A stretch of 64,000 nt of DNA from Circinella umbellata (taxonomy: Eukaryota; Mucoromycota; Mucoromycetes; Mucorales; Lichtheimiaceae), in contig JAIWNF010000053.1 of NCBI GenBank assembly GCA_025093555.1, forward strand, positions 62,001-126,000, given 5' to 3'. Both the position numbers and the translations under genes were made by a program. Positions 48,192 through 60,851 of this stretch are shown here, piece by piece. Positions within the stretch are counted from its first letter, which is position 1; the number at the start of each line of letters is the position of its first letter. The notes under the pieces were generated by a model, which was given only the letters and a program-made list of their open reading frames with translations, did not search any database and had not been told where the DNA came from.

Positions 48192-50730
48192 TCAATCAAA
48201 AAGACCAAAACCCAAGTCGTCATACTCTAAATAAAAATTTATACGTGAATCATGTTTTTTTATATGACGTCTAATTTTATCTTCAAAATCAGTGTCATCG
48301 ACTTCCCAACCGATCACCCTCAAATTGCGTAATTTTTTTCCTTTTATTGCATTCAACATGCCTTCAAAACCCTTATATGTAATATGATAAAGGTTTTCCA
48401 AATCGAGCATCTCAAGATAGGCCATATGTTTCCCAATGAGACGAAGTATATCGTCACCATGGCAATTTTTAAAGACGTTATTCATTTGATCCAGTTTAAG
48501 TATGGCAACCTTTGTATTTTGGCCTAATTTGATCAAGAAAGATTTGAAGCCTTGTGATGTCATCTTGTCGTCGGTATCAATTTCTTCAAACTCGAGTACC
48601 TTGAGGGTCTTTACTTCAGCAAGTGCATCGAGGACATTATCCGTAATAAAGTTACATTTTCTGAACGAAACAGTCTCCAATACACTCGTACTATTGTCAC
48701 ATCCCATAGAAAAAGAAGGACAAGGATTATTACACGAGGAAGCGTATGATTTGAATAATCGCACCATGCTCTGTCCAGCAGTAATGTCGTCTTGTTGTTG
48801 TTGCTGGTCTTCATCACCAAAGTAATACTGGAATGTATAGTATTTAACCTGGGGATTACGACAGAAAAATTTCAATTTCTGAACGGGTGGTATTTTTATA
48901 AGTGCATCCACAATTGCCGGTATATTGAAAGAGTCTATAGCTTCAAAGGTCTTGAGAGATGAATGGCTCAATTCGATGGAGTTCAAAAGAAGCTTCTCCA
49001 TAACCCCATAAATATCTGCAACATATGACAAATGTTCAAGCCGATCGAATATCAACACATCAACGTCAATAGAAGGTATAAACGGGTGTGGCTCACCGTT
49101 TGCTTCCTGTTTGTTTGTTATGGCCATATTAGCATAAATCCTTTCTAATGACTTTTGATGTCTTTGTAGCAATTGCGTAAGTTGATTAATTGGAACTCCA
49201 GGTGTATAATAATAACCATGTTTTGTAGGTGTAGATAAAACTCGTAATTGTCCAACAGCGTTATTATCACTCGATTGAAGGGGAGCGGTAGAAGTTGTAG
49301 TTGTTGAGATGGAATCATTTCTAATGATGTCGCTGTGTTTCTTACTGTCGTTGCTATTACTATTATCGTTATTGTTGTTGGGGTTTAAATCTTCTAAGTT
49401 GAGAATATTGCTGTCATAACGTGAATAGCAATAACCTAATATTTCTAAACGGGCGCAGTCGTTGAGTATATCAATAACATTATCGGGAAGAAACGTATTA
49501 TTCAGTACGAGTCGTCTGATGTTTGGACACCAACTAATTAAAGACTTTAGTGATGAAACGGTCACTTGTGGTATGGACAGTCGTAAGTTAATAAGAGATT
49601 TGTGTGTATTTGCCAAAAGTTCAAGGTCACCTAGAGCCGATGCAAGTGATCCGCCAGCAGCCTTAAATTCTAAAACTTTGAGATTTTTACAATAAAACAA
49701 TATAGTAGTAAGTTGTAAAGGTTTTGTGGAATCAGGTACGTAGAGGGACAAGCTTGTCAGCGTATTTCGGATCTTCCAAAGAGCACTTGCTAGCAACATT
49801 TCCATATTATTCACTTTATTAAAAGCTATGTATAAATATATTATATTATCGATATTTTACACAACAATAATATAATTATTTAGAAGCGTGAACAATGTTT
49901 TCAAATGAGTAAAAATAGTAAGCTAATTATAAATATATTTAAAAGTACAGTAAGTAAACAGAAGAACCATAATTACCTCTTATAGTCAGGCTCCCGATTT
50001 TTGTAAACACCCCATCTTCAATAAATTCAAAATACTTTGACATTACAATAGTCTTTTCTGAAGATAATGACATTTTTTTGATATGTTTTGCCACCTTTGG
50101 CAGCACCCATGAAGCATTTGGACGATTATTCAGAATATCATGCACAGTCTCCCATGCAGCGTCACATTGTAATACACGATGACGCCACAACGATGATATA
50201 TACGTGAGACCCACCAGATCTTTCGTCATCAAAGCTGTAAATATTCGATCATCTAATTTAACAGGGAGTACAGTCAAAGGGTCTATCCGTCTTGTACACT
50301 TTTCATTCGCAGCATTTTTGAGTTGCACCAGTTCCTCATATAGAGAATCATTCGCCGGCATTTTCGTTTTTTTCAATGCTTCATCACATACTTGATATAC
50401 TTTTTCTTGTTTTCCTTGTAGTTCCAATACATTGGCCAGTTTTAAATAATTTGCTCCCAAATCTGGATTATATTCAATTACTTGTTCAATATCCTGGACA
50501 GCAGCATCGTATTTGTATTGTTGTATAAGTTGATAGATACGATGATCGTAGGCAATAGTAAGTTGTGTGCGTTTAATGGTGTTTATACTAGTCAATGCAA
50601 GATCGATCGTCTTTTCGTAATCAAGCTCGCTGATTGCATTTCTCACTTTTTCAAACGAAGCTTTACTTGTTGTTGAGTTCGTTATATAATAATTTGGAAG
50701 AAAAACGTCTGTCTGCATTTGTTGTTTCAT
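48192..50730 (-). CDS. TPR / F-box / leucine-rich repeat protein
   Basis: Two exons (50730..49977, 49825..48192) give 795 residues. The join (ATAAGAG|GTAATT ... ACATAG|CTTTTAAT) continues the frame as LTIRAFNKVNNMEMLL. Start placed at MKQQMQTDVFLPN; an in-frame Met 33 codons earlier would add a hydrophobic AT-rich leader that looks like 5' UTR. Residues about 15-140 are TPR-like helices (FEKVRNAISELDYEKTIDLA, AAVQDIEQVIEYNPDLGANY, LKLANVLELQGK). An F-box-like segment follows (LPVKLDDRIFTALMTKDLVG, LWRHRVLQC). The C-terminal 550 residues are LRR (LTSLSLYVPDS, LKVLEFKAAG, IRRLVLNNTFL, LEMLDLENL). This TPR-F-box-LRR order is that of fungal Pof3/Dia2-type SCF receptors; the match is architectural. 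Confidence 0.75.
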
Positions 50731-51112
50731 TAGACTGGATAACAACAGTTGCTGAATGTAATAATTGTTTTTGTAAATAAATGTACAAATATATAAAAAA
50801 AAAAGTAGCGTTAATTCATTATTTATCATGTTCCTGATATTTCAAAATCTTTTGATTTTTTACCTGATAAACTTTTAAACTGTGGAAGAAGAAAGATAAA
50901 AGTGGTTATAAACTTCATCACGTTTGTTTTTTAATATGAGTTATAACAAAAACACAAATGATCCGCAGTAAAAAGAAATTAAGCTTACAAAAAAGGAGCA
51001 CAAGGCGCAGCATTTCATGTTTTTTCCAAAAACGAAAAGTGTTCAAATTAAAGTTACACAGAACTTTCTTCTGTGAATCTAACATATGCCAAGTTTGATT
51101 GAGTCAGACGTT

Positions 51113-52271
51113 CTAATTCTTCAGAGATGTTTCTTTTCCTTTATGAGTAGCTTTCACAATAGAAAATCTGTAGCATGCATTTTCGATTTTGCAGCTCACT
51201 TTGTTCACTAAATTGAAAGAAGAAAGGACTGGATAAAATGATGCTAATGTTAAAAAAGAGAGACTTTTACGTTGGTACTGCATTGGGTCAATATAATAAT
51301 TGCAGTAGCTGTTCTTGTTGCTACTTGTCGTAGTTGCTAATGTGAGATTATGTGTTTAGAGCATTAAAGTTGTTTTAGTAGAAGCAAACTTGGGGGGTTG
51401 GGATTAAAAAATCTTTGTTTATCGTTGTTTAGCATAATAGATGTGAGTTACACTTTTATTTTTATTATTGTTATTATTGAAATAATTGTAACAACCATAA
51501 AATGTTAAATGTGATGATTCTATTTTCAATGTTGAGTGATTGATCAATATTTAACTGATGTTTTTCAATAGTGTATTATTATCTTTCATAGTACTGGGTT
51601 GAGTATCGTCATAACGATCTTCTTGCCCGCAATCATTCTTTTTTTGTTGTTGTTGCTGATTTTGTTGGATTAAATAGTTTGGTCTGAGTAAAATCTAATA
51701 AATATCATAATAAGCCAATAGTTTTTAAATGGATATTGGCATCTTCGTTTTATATTTTAAATACCTAAGGTAGCCATACATTGACGTGAAAAATTGAAAT
51801 AAAAAATTGATACAGATTAATTGCAAACCTGCAAATGCGACTTTAATCAATTCACTTGGTTATTGGATTTTCTTGATTTATTGCTGTTGTTGGTGTGTAA
51901 CTACTATTGATTCTATAAGAATATATCATTGTATCACTGTTTTGTACATTCCATGACCAATTCTATGCAAATACTATTGCTTTTAATAAAGATCAGATGC
52001 TAATTGTTATTATTATTGTCATATTCCATTGCTGCTGCATAATAATACTGTTGTTACTGTTGCTGGACGGTAGAAAAAGCATATTTAATCATTTCATAAA
52101 CCCCATACGTACACAAGTATGTGAATGAATTTCCTGATGCTTGTAAGTGTGTTTATTATGAATGTACGCATTATTATATCTAGTAAAACAAAAAAAAAAG
52201 GAAAATGATACGTAATAAACTTTTCTTTGGCCATCTTAAGTGTCGTTTAGAATCTTTATTATTACAACTTT
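51113..52271 (-). other. possible unannotated multi-exon gene (partial model)
   Basis: A chain of spliced-looking exons fits in frame: 52271..52212, 52179..52109, 51962..51856, 51683..51551 (stop TAA at 51551). Alternatively the fourth exon can end at 51595 and join 51336..51271 and 51207..51113. Acceptors have good pyrimidine tracts (TTTATTTTCATCAG, TTTTTTTGTTTTACTAG, TTTTACTCAG). Coded text looks protein-like (SWNVQNSDTMIYSYRINSSY, QQQQQKKNDCGQEDRYDD, CKIENACYRFSIVKATHKGK). The first coding exon was not found and no family is recognised. The plus strand also offers a short frame at 52205, so this could be a pseudogene or chance. Confidence 0.3.
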
Positions 52272-53118
52272 CTGATGAAAATAAAATAATTAATACAAGT
52301 AAAAAAAAAAAGGCTTGTCAAAAGTTCAAATTGTTTAAAGAAAAAAAGACAGTGTTTCTAGTTTTATATAGATTATATTATTACTAGGGATTCGAGTAAA
52401 AAGAAAAAGGGAAAAGCAGTTCCCATTTCGTTAAGGAAACTAAATCCTCACGATGAGGGGACCTAAAATCATAGTTTGACGCATGTAATGTTTCTACTCT
52501 TGTTGTTTTTTACATCAGGTTTGCATTATTTTCAAAAAAAGATAGATTTTTTTAATGGCCTATGCTTTCTTTTGATCCTATACCTCTTCTTCTATGTACA
52601 TATGCTATTGTTTCATGTCAATCATTAAAAATTATTATTATTATTATTATTCGAAAACAATATTGAACTTACATGTACGTACTGATATAACTAAATTGAT
52701 GAGCTTGTTTATAATCAAATATACTTCATACCAAGCATTTGTTTTTCTTTTGTAAATACGTAGTAGATAATGCCATGCGGTAATGAATACTAAAGAGCAC
52801 TTGAAATATTAAATAATTATACATTTGATTGATTGGTAGGCTATTATCTTTGAACTGTTTACGTATGTGAATATTGTGAGAGATATGTAAAAAGAATAGA
52901 ATACTAGATAGGAATAAGCAACGAATAAATGTGTAACTTGAATCACCTTAATACAATAGCATTTATTAACCCAAAAACGGAATTTTAAAAATAAATCCGA
53001 AAAAAACAAAGTGTGGATTGAATTTGTCATCTACCCTAATAACTTGTTTGCTTTTCTCCTCTTTTCTCTTCGGTCTTTTCTTTCTTTCTTCTATTTATTT
53101 CTTATAATAAATATAATA
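52272..53118. other. intergenic, AT-rich
   Basis: Spacer leading to glutathione synthetase. A pyrimidine-rich tract at 53040-53105 probably belongs to that promoter. Nothing else is recognised. Confidence 0.45.
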
Positions 53119-53914
53119 ATGACTTATCCTCCAACTCAATCGGATTCTGATCGACAAGCACTTTTAGAAGATGCCATTGACTGGGCAGTAGCTCATGGAC
53201 TATTGGTTCGTCCTTCACCTGATAAAGTGAATAATCAATTCGTGAATGGTAGTGTAGTCACCCACGCTCCATTCACTCTTTACCCAACACCATTTCCACG
53301 TGCCGAGTTCGAAAAAGCCAAGGGGTTACAACAACCTTGGAATACCCTTATTCATAAACTGAGTCTGGACGATGCCCTTATTACCGAAGTCATGAAAGAG
53401 TAAATATATATATATACGATACGTTTATAAATAATAGCTTTAAACCTTCGAACACAATAAAAAAAAGGATTATAATGTGAAAGGTCGAGGGTGGAAGGGA
53501 AAAGAGATATAAAACCACACCAAGGAAATAATGATCAGTAGGAAAAAAAAAAGGGTTTGGGAAAACTAGGAGAAAGAAAGAAGCAAAAAAAAAAAAAAGG
53601 ATGGAGGAACAAGAAAAGAGAATCGAAGCATTAGCAGTAACAAGGACAACGACAAAAAAAAATAAGGGTTATTAAAAATTAAACCAATTTATGCAAATTA
53701 TTGAATAGATTATCGGATGTCGATGATTTCATGGGAAAACTATACGAAATATATCTCAAAACAAAGGAAGAAGGTATTATCCAGGTACATATACATGCAT
53801 AGAAGAGGACAACATGGTCATAAGAATAAAGGAGAAGGAGAGAGAGAAATAGTAAATGGTTACAATTAGGATTGTGATAAAAAGAAAAAGAACTGTGACG
53901 ATAGTGACAAAAAG

Positions 53915-53952
<38 letters not shown>

Positions 53953-55918
53953 CACATTGGAAAGTTGTATGTATATCCATACTTTTTTTTTCTTATTGAA
54001 ATTAACAAATTTATTATTTAGCGAGCTTCTTTAGGTATTCATCGATGTGATTATTTACTTCATGCTGAACCTGGAGCCGATACCAAATCTGCACGTATTC
54101 AACAAGTAGAATTTAATACAATTGCATCAAGTTTTGGAAGTTTGAGTACATATACTAGTCAATTGCACAGGTTTGTTTGTTTATAGTTAAGGAGAGGGGG
54201 CATTATTGTTTTTATTCGTCAAAATCTATGGGATGACGAAATTATTGACATCAAATTTACCTTCTTTTTTGGGAATCTAAAGATATCTATTACAAGCTTC
54301 TGAACGATATGCAAACGGGGTTATTAATATTGATCAATTACCCGAAAATCGTTCTGTTCAAGCTATTGCAGGTGGTATTGCAAGTGCTTGGAAACTTTAT
54401 GGTAATCCTCAGTAAGTTTATTAATCTCCATTTTCTTTTTTTTTATTTCTGTTATTAAAAATGATCAATCTATCATTTGGTGAGGAAAGCGAAACCCTCC
54501 AAATAGTAAACTATACTGTATAAATTAAATAAATGGTTTTGATTTTTTTTTGTCAGTGCGCGTGTTATGATGGTAGTACAGCCAGGCGAAAGAAACGTAT
54601 TTGATCAACGATGGATAGAGTATAACTTATTAGAAAGGTACATCAAATTCGAATTTTTCCGAATAATCTCTTGGTTTTACCATTCACATATACCACGTGG
54701 AGATTTCAAATGGCTTACATACAAGAGTGTTTATTATTGAATATAAATTTATAGTCACGGTATTCGTTTATTACGTCGTACATTGGAAGAAATTGAGGAT
54801 AGAGGAACTTTAGACCCAAAAACAAAAGCATTAACAATGTAAGGAAGGCATACAAAAAAGAGATATGTGATTTTCTTTTTGGGGGTGGAGATTTGCATGT
54901 TAAGACTAACTTTTCTTCTTTTTGATTAATAAAAAACAGTGATGGCCATGAAATTGCTGTAACATATTTCCGGTCTGGATATGCTCCTACAGATTATCCA
55001 ACATCCAAGGTAAAAAGAAAATCATACACAGGATATATATATAAAAGCGGGATGGGATTATTTGAGAGAATTTTGATCCATGGCTTTCTTTTTGTTTCTT
55101 TGCGAGAAGAAAATCATACATGATCCCAGATGGATTAATTAACTTGGTACACCTCATTAACGCATAATACCAACTCTTTTTTTTTTTTTTTTTTTTTTTT
55201 TGGATGAATAATATTAGGAATGGGATGCAAGACTTAAAGTAGAACGCTCCCTTTCAATTAAATGTCCAACAGCAGCTTATCAAATTGTTGGTGCAAAGAA
55301 AATACAACAATTGTTATCTGTTCCTGGTCGACTTGAACGCTATGTTGATGTATACACCGCAGAACTTTTGCGTGAATCATTTACTGGTCTTTATCCATTT
55401 GATAACTCACCTGAAGGACAACAAGCATATAAGTTGGCATTAGAGGATCCTGAACGATTTGTCATGAAGCCACAACGAGAAGGCGGTGGTAATAATATTT
55501 ATGGTGAAGAGATTGTTGACACATTAAAGAAATTGACTGTGGAAGAACGTTCTGCATTTATTCTTATGGAGTTGATTCGTAGTCCTCCCTTGGATAATTT
55601 GATGGTACGAGAAGGTCAACTAATTGAAGGAGAAGTAGCAAGCGAACTTGGTATCTATGGTATTTATTTAAAGTAAGTAAAGTATTCTTTTTTTGTGACA
55701 AAGAGATAAGATGGTGCGATCTATACGTGTATATATACATGCATATGTATTTATAAAGATAGTTTATCTAAATAATGATATTTTTCAATTACAGTGATGG
55801 TGAAAAAGCTATTGTAAACGAAATTGGTGGACATTTACTTCGAACCAAGGCACATGCAACAAAGGAAGGGGGCGTTGCTGCAGGATTTGCTGTTATTGAC
55901 AGTCCATTACTTGTATGA
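53119..55918 (+). CDS. GSH2: glutathione synthetase, eukaryotic type
   Basis: Nine exons (53119..53399, 53709..53784, 54022..54170, 54283..54411, 54557..54637, 54755..54838, 54940..55009, 55218..55672, 55795..55918) give 482 residues, near the yeast 491. Signatures: RIQQVEFNTIASSFGSL, VMMVVQPGERNVFDQRWIE, VERSLSIKCPTAAYQIVGAK, the glycine-rich ATP loop PQREGGGNNIYGEE, and the C-terminal GGVAAGFAVIDSPLLV. It is an ATP-grasp enzyme joining gamma-Glu-Cys and Gly to form glutathione in the cytosol. The start at 53119 is preceded by an in-frame AT-rich leader that is not part of the family sequence. Phases of all eight junctions agree. Confidence 0.97.
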
Positions 55919-56539
55919 CGCTAATGTTTTTTTTTGTCTAATTTATAATAAAAGAAAAAAAAACAATATTTGCGTATATGAAATAATACTATAATTATAA
56001 ATATCAACTAAACTCCACCGGATCATATTTGTTGCTGTGGTAATCAGTTATCATTGATGATCGACCCATTAATGAGAAGAATAATTGATTAAATATTAAT
56101 AGCAATAATAATAATGAGACCAACTGTATTTTTATTCATAATTTTTAACATTGGGGTATGCATAAGTATAACTATTAATAATATCATAAATATATATAAT
56201 CAGCTAGTTATTTCAACACCAACAAAAAAAAAAACTCACATACTGTTTGTCTAGGGTGGTTTATCTAAAACTATAAGCTGTCTCTCTTTACATACTATAA
56301 AAGCTTTTCCTTTTTGACAAGTGAGTTATATTTATTCTCAAATATAAAACTAGATAGAAATGGAATATATGTTTTTATATAAAAGCAATTCTTTTGAAGA
56401 GGGATCAGAGTAAAGACTACAAAGCACAAGTTTGCGGTTCTCAAGAAAACAAGTTATTTTTTTGTGCACTATAAAAATTTGTTTCCCCGACGCTAATTTA
56501 ACTGGGCTTAGGCCATGATTTCCGGTAGCAGAAAAAAGT
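55919..56539. other. intergenic downstream of glutathione synthetase
   Basis: AT-rich sequence with scattered direct ATAATA motifs. No gene recognised. The 87-codon minus-strand frame at 56350-56613 overlaps the tRNA-like element and is not called. Confidence 0.45.
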
Positions 56540-56680
56540 AGAACCTTGCCGCAGTGGGTAAGTTCGAAGATGGCATCTAAGAGATCACGGCTTCGACTCC
56601 ACACCCGCGCCAATTCAATGATGTTCTCTTTGGCCCAGCACCTTCGGGGGCGTAAGCGGTGTTTCTCTTTTGACTTTTTT
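56540..56680 (+). repeat. tRNA-derived element (SINE-like or pol III RNA)
   Basis: A GC-richer island in AT-rich DNA. It contains TGCCGCAGTGG (56547), one mismatch from the pol III A box, and GCTTCGACTCC (56590), one mismatch from the B box. The 43-nt spacing is that of a tRNA. The acceptor and T arms do not pair, so it is not a functional tRNA. Downstream, a further 80 nt can fold (CACC...GGTG around TTCGGGGGCGTAAGC) before T-runs at 56675. This organisation matches a tRNA-headed SINE or a small pol III transcript. Confidence 0.45.
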
Positions 56681-57890
56681 CTATTTTTTTAAAAAATATT
56701 TTTTTTATTATAATTTCTTTCCTTCAGCCATAAAATGAATTAATTTAATTATTTTTTTTCTTCTTACGTACCATCATCTTTAAATAAATGTTATCTTTTT
56801 GTACAAAAATTACCATGACAACCGATTTCAATAAACATAACGACGACTTTATTAAAAAAAAGATAACAATAAAAAAATCAGTAAAAAACTTTTTGTTTAC
56901 ATCTTGTGAATCTTTTTTTTTTTTTTCTTAAAAAAAAAACAGGATGGTCTTTTATATAAAAACAAATGCTCCATCTCCATGTCCATCTAGCTTTATGTTT
57001 TATTTCTTTTTTGAATATATATATAAATATATACTATCACTCACTTGTCGAAGGGGAAACTTTTTATAGAATAGTTTATGGTTTAAAATAAACTCACCCT
57101 GGCCCAAAAAATATATACCATTTTTTTTGCGCTGTTGTCGAAATAACCGGCTAATTTTTTTTTAACTCTTCTCGTACATAGTAGCTATTTATGTATTTAT
57201 AAATCATCCAATATCAGTCGTATATACTATAATATTGAATCAAATAGTTGGTGTTATCTTCATTGTTGTGAATTATCTTATTAATAATTCATTATCTTTC
57301 TCATTAATCGGTCTATCATTAATAATTTCTTCGAAGTGTCACCAATCAAAGGTTTCAAATTGATTAAAACTTTGACCATGATGGTATATATTGTTCGATT
57401 TTCCACAACAGCAGTACATAGACTCTTTCTTCTTTGTCTAGGAAAACATTATCTGTAAGATATTATTCCATAGTAACCAAAAAATTATTATTCGAAACAA
57501 AAAGGATTTTACAAAGCAACATATTTGTGAAAAGAGTAATACATAAATACACAGACTGATTTTTTTTAATTAGTATTCTATTTTACTATTATAAAAGTGG
57601 ATGGTACCAATGGATCAGAGCTGCTAGATTCATTATCTTTATATGAAATTTATAATGGGTATTTAGTTCTACTTCTGCAACTTTTTAGCGGGTTTACAGT
57701 TGCAGTGGTGTAATGATGCAGCGCCATAGCTATCCGTAAATAAATTAAGAACACGGCATACTTTTTTAATACACTATTTTTATGTTCCTTTAAAAGTAGC
57801 CTCATTAGAAAGAAATACAGATTATCACTTTGAATCTATTGGATCGTTGGATGGTCGGATTGAATGATACATACGTATATCCATCTGCAT
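56681..57890. other. intergenic, degenerate sequence
   Basis: AT-rich. Short minus-strand frames (for example around 57360-57450, reading YHHGQSFNQFETFDW) look like decayed coding text but are broken by stops. No gene is called. Confidence 0.35.
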
Positions 57891-58031
57891 TCAAACTTTT
57901 GGATGAGTTAATAATGCTAGATCCAGATATTCTTTTTTACTATCATTAATCAGCAGAGCGCTATACTCTGTCAGATCAGAATGAATAATTCCACAACAAT
58001 TAATAATATTTTGATATATGCGGATATCATA
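57891..58031 (-). pseudogene. kinase-like relic
   Basis: A 46-codon frame reads YDIRIYQNIINCCGIIHSDL then TEYSALLINDSKKEYLDLAL. The IIHSDLTEYSALLI segment resembles a catalytic-loop motif (H.DL....N.L.) of distant protein kinases, with the Asn replaced. Upstream on the minus strand, another frame reads EALQKIQSLSQEI, which would be the expected preceding helix but is out of frame. The flanks contain stops. I interpret this as an eroded kinase-like gene; the assignment rests on one motif. Confidence 0.35.
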
Positions 58032-58893
58032 ATTTCCTGAGATAAACTTTGTATTTTCTGAAGAGCCTCAAATATATTGTACTATCTATAATATAAATGA
58101 CAAAGAAAAAAGAAAAAGAAAAATGTATATAATACGAAGGATTTGTCCAAAGTACCTGAGTATGTTACTGGATGGAACATATATATATATATATATATAT
58201 AGTATATTGGTCAATGATTTTTGAATTAACATGATTACGAGAAACTAAAACCTTCCTCGACGTATCTATAATAGCATACCCGAGAATGTCCAGTAATATA
58301 TATTCGATCATCCAAAAGAATTCATGTGTATAAGTCCAATACGTACTTTATTGATGATGATAATAATAATATACTAGCCATAACAACACTACTTAAAACT
58401 CCTTTATTTAATCATAGTTGTAATACCTAATTCACTCTTTATCCATTCATCATCCATGCGTTTCTTTGATAATGTGTTCTGCTCTATTAGTAATATCTGA
58501 GACAGACAACTTATTACAGTTTGTGTATTCTTTTGATTAAAGAAATAAAGAATAAGGTGGAAAAAGAAAACAAAATTGACTCATCGGTTTTCTTTTCTTG
58601 CTACTGTAAAAAGTCTGGGCAAAGAATCCCTTCAAGCTATACATGATTATTTTACTACTCAATAATATATATATATATATATATATACAGATAATTACTA
58701 CATGTTGTAGAGACTATAGATAATGAATATAAGTGATGATAATTAAGTATCGCATTAGTGAATATTTAGTAACCAAGTATGCCTATGAGTTAGAGCCAAC
58801 ACTTAATCGTCTATATATAATTTATGTTGATTAGAACTGTAAAGAGCATATTTACATAGAATCCTATACAATGAAGGTAAAGAATTATGAAAA
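58032..58893. other. intergenic with TA microsatellites
   Basis: AT-rich; (TA)n tracts at about 58179-58203 and 58665-58687. No gene recognised. Confidence 0.4.
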
Positions 58894-59577
58894 TAAATTC
58901 ATGTATTATGAAAACATGGGTATGTATATGAAGACCTATATAAAAATGAATTTGAAAATGGATATCAGGATGAACATATATTCATCCGATATGCTGTAAA
59001 TAATGGTGAAGATGGGGTAAAGAAATATAAGCCAATGAGTAAAATAGTAAAAGAATTACAAGAATTGGCTAATGTAGAAGAGTATATATATATATATATA
59101 TAAAAGAAAAAATATAATAGTAATAATATACAAGACAGTCATCATTATAGGACACCTCAGCAATCAAATCGAGGATGGACAACTATTAAGGGCCCATCAC
59201 CAGCAGAATGTAGACATTGGAGGAATGTATTTTTAAATGATGTACAGTGCGATGAACTTACAACCAAAGATATTGGCCGGGGTAACCCACCTGAAGATAC
59301 AGAGATACATAAATATACAGATGTCAGTACATCTGAATTAGAAAGAAGAGTAGTGTGCATAGAGTTCAGAGGGGGAGGGTTTTTTTTTGTGGACGCAACA
59401 ATATCAAAACTGCTTCATATTAGAGGCTTTTTCTTCCCCTTAACGACCAGGATATTACATAGGTTTCTTAATAACGCGTTATATATTTCTATCGTTACGT
59501 GCAATATTGCTTATTGTCGCAGGAACCTTATTTGGCTTTATCTAAAGTCAACTTCAATTGTACGTATATTATTCTAG
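58894..59577 (+). pseudogene. broken reading frame, unknown family
   Basis: One frame stays open for nearly 228 codons except for a TAA created where a (TA)n microsatellite ends at 59101. The first part reads EDLYKNEFENGYQDEHIFIR and KKYKPMSKIVKELQELANVE. The second part reads HYRTPQQSNRGWTTIKGPSP, AECRHWRNVFLNDVQCDELT and ELERRVVCIEFRGGGFFFVD. The composition (Trp, Cys, His, varied residues) is protein-like rather than AT-noise up to about 59400; beyond that it is hydrophobic AT-rich text. No start codon or introns were established and the family is not recognised. Likely a decayed gene or mobile-element fragment. Confidence 0.4.
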
Positions 59578-60554
59578 TTTGTTTAGTATGGCATAATAGA
59601 GAAGTAACCGAAACTACTATGTTTGAGTTAGATCTGTGTATATTATCATTTATTATTGATGGTGGGTAGCATTATCACAATAAGGCGTATCTCAACTATT
59701 AGAAATATGTCAGAAAATGTTTATCTCGACTTTCATTTCTTACAGCATGCTTAAGAAAGTCATATTATACCAAATATCTTATACCAATCCAAGGTATCCC
59801 GGAATTACTCCTATTTCTAGCTAATTCTGATGTAGTTTTATAATGATCTTTGCTTGATATGTGAAAATGATGCCTACTCTTTATAGTAAGTTTACTGTAC
59901 TGTCTTACATACAAAAAAAAAAAACATACGTACTTGATTCATAATTTTAGCTTTCTAAGTGAAGATTGATTCTACAAATATGATTGTTATATCCTCCAAG
60001 ATAATAAAACAAGAGATAAAGACTCAAAGGATACGTAATACGATGTAATAGGTTAATAAGGTTAATTAATAAAGATTAATTAGGCTTTTTTTGATATACG
60101 CAACAAGTCTATCTATTTATATTAAATTACATCAAATATAAAGTTATCGCAAATTATGTATTAATGGATTGCTTGTTCTACGTACATGTATTTTAACCGT
60201 GTCATGAGAAATATGATAGCCAAAAAGACAAGAACCATAAGAATAACTTATAAGACCATGTTTAATATTTATGAATATAAAATTTTATAGGCGGATTGAT
60301 TGAACCACAGCAATAAAAAAAAAAAGTGCCCCAATTGATTATCCACACAGCCAATACCAGGACAGAGCAACATCCGGTTATGCTTAAAGAACAACGGAAT
60401 ATTTTTTTTATTAATACATTTTGGCACGAAACCATATTTAATAATAATAAGAAAAAAAGTATACGATAAATTTAGTTGCTTTATTTACAGTCCCCGTTAA
60501 ACACAACGTCCGGTTGGACATACTTGTTTGAGACAGTTCATAAGTGATAAAAAA
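59578..60554. other. intergenic, AT-rich
   Basis: No coding-like frame or RNA gene was seen in this spacer of about 1 kb. Confidence 0.45.
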
Positions 60555-60851
60555 TTATACAGTGATTTGCCATTGAAATTTTTGGTTCATTCGTAAAATT
60601 CTTGGAATGTCAGTATAATTTTTGATGAACTGCTGTAATTTCCCATCATCCAGTATAGTAAATAAAAAACAACTATATTCTCTCCATATTAATACACTTA
60701 CTACATGTATTGGATTGACTATGGCCAGCCGGGACGTATCATACTGTGCTTTTTGACGATTGTGATGAGGAATGAACTCGACATTATTATTATTTTGTTT
60801 GCTAAAACTGGGTTCATTAGATGCATCTGAATATTGATTGTCGGTTGTCAT
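60555..60851 (-). CDS. small hypothetical protein
   Basis: 98 residues when started at MTTDNQYSDASNEPSFSKQN; a longer frame adds 29 hydrophobic N-terminal residues. The N-terminal half is polar and Asn-rich, the second half mixed (YDTSRLAIVNPIHVVSVLIW, DDGKLQQFIKNYTDIPRILR). A strong donor-like GTAAGTG occurs within the frame but no acceptor at a sensible distance. No family is recognised; it may be real, partial or a relic. Confidence 0.3.
   Translation of the reverse strand: MTTDNQYSDASNEPSFSKQNNNNVEFIPHHNRQKAQYDTSRLAIVNPIHVVSVLIWREYSCFLFTILDDGKLQQFIKNYTDIPRILRMNQKFQWQITV

Noticed and set aside
52205..52387. 60-codon plus-strand frame starting MIRNKLFFGHLKCRLESLLL
   Set aside because: Could be an exon, but no continuation was found and the minus strand gives a longer in-phase chain; ends in AT-rich low complexity.
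56350..56613. 87-codon minus-strand frame
   Set aside because: Overlaps the tRNA-like element; the better explanation for its GC content is the A/B-box sequence.
60290..60500. Possible terminal inverted repeats around TACAGTCCCCGTTAAAC
   Set aside because: No matching opposite end with a target duplication could be found within the window.
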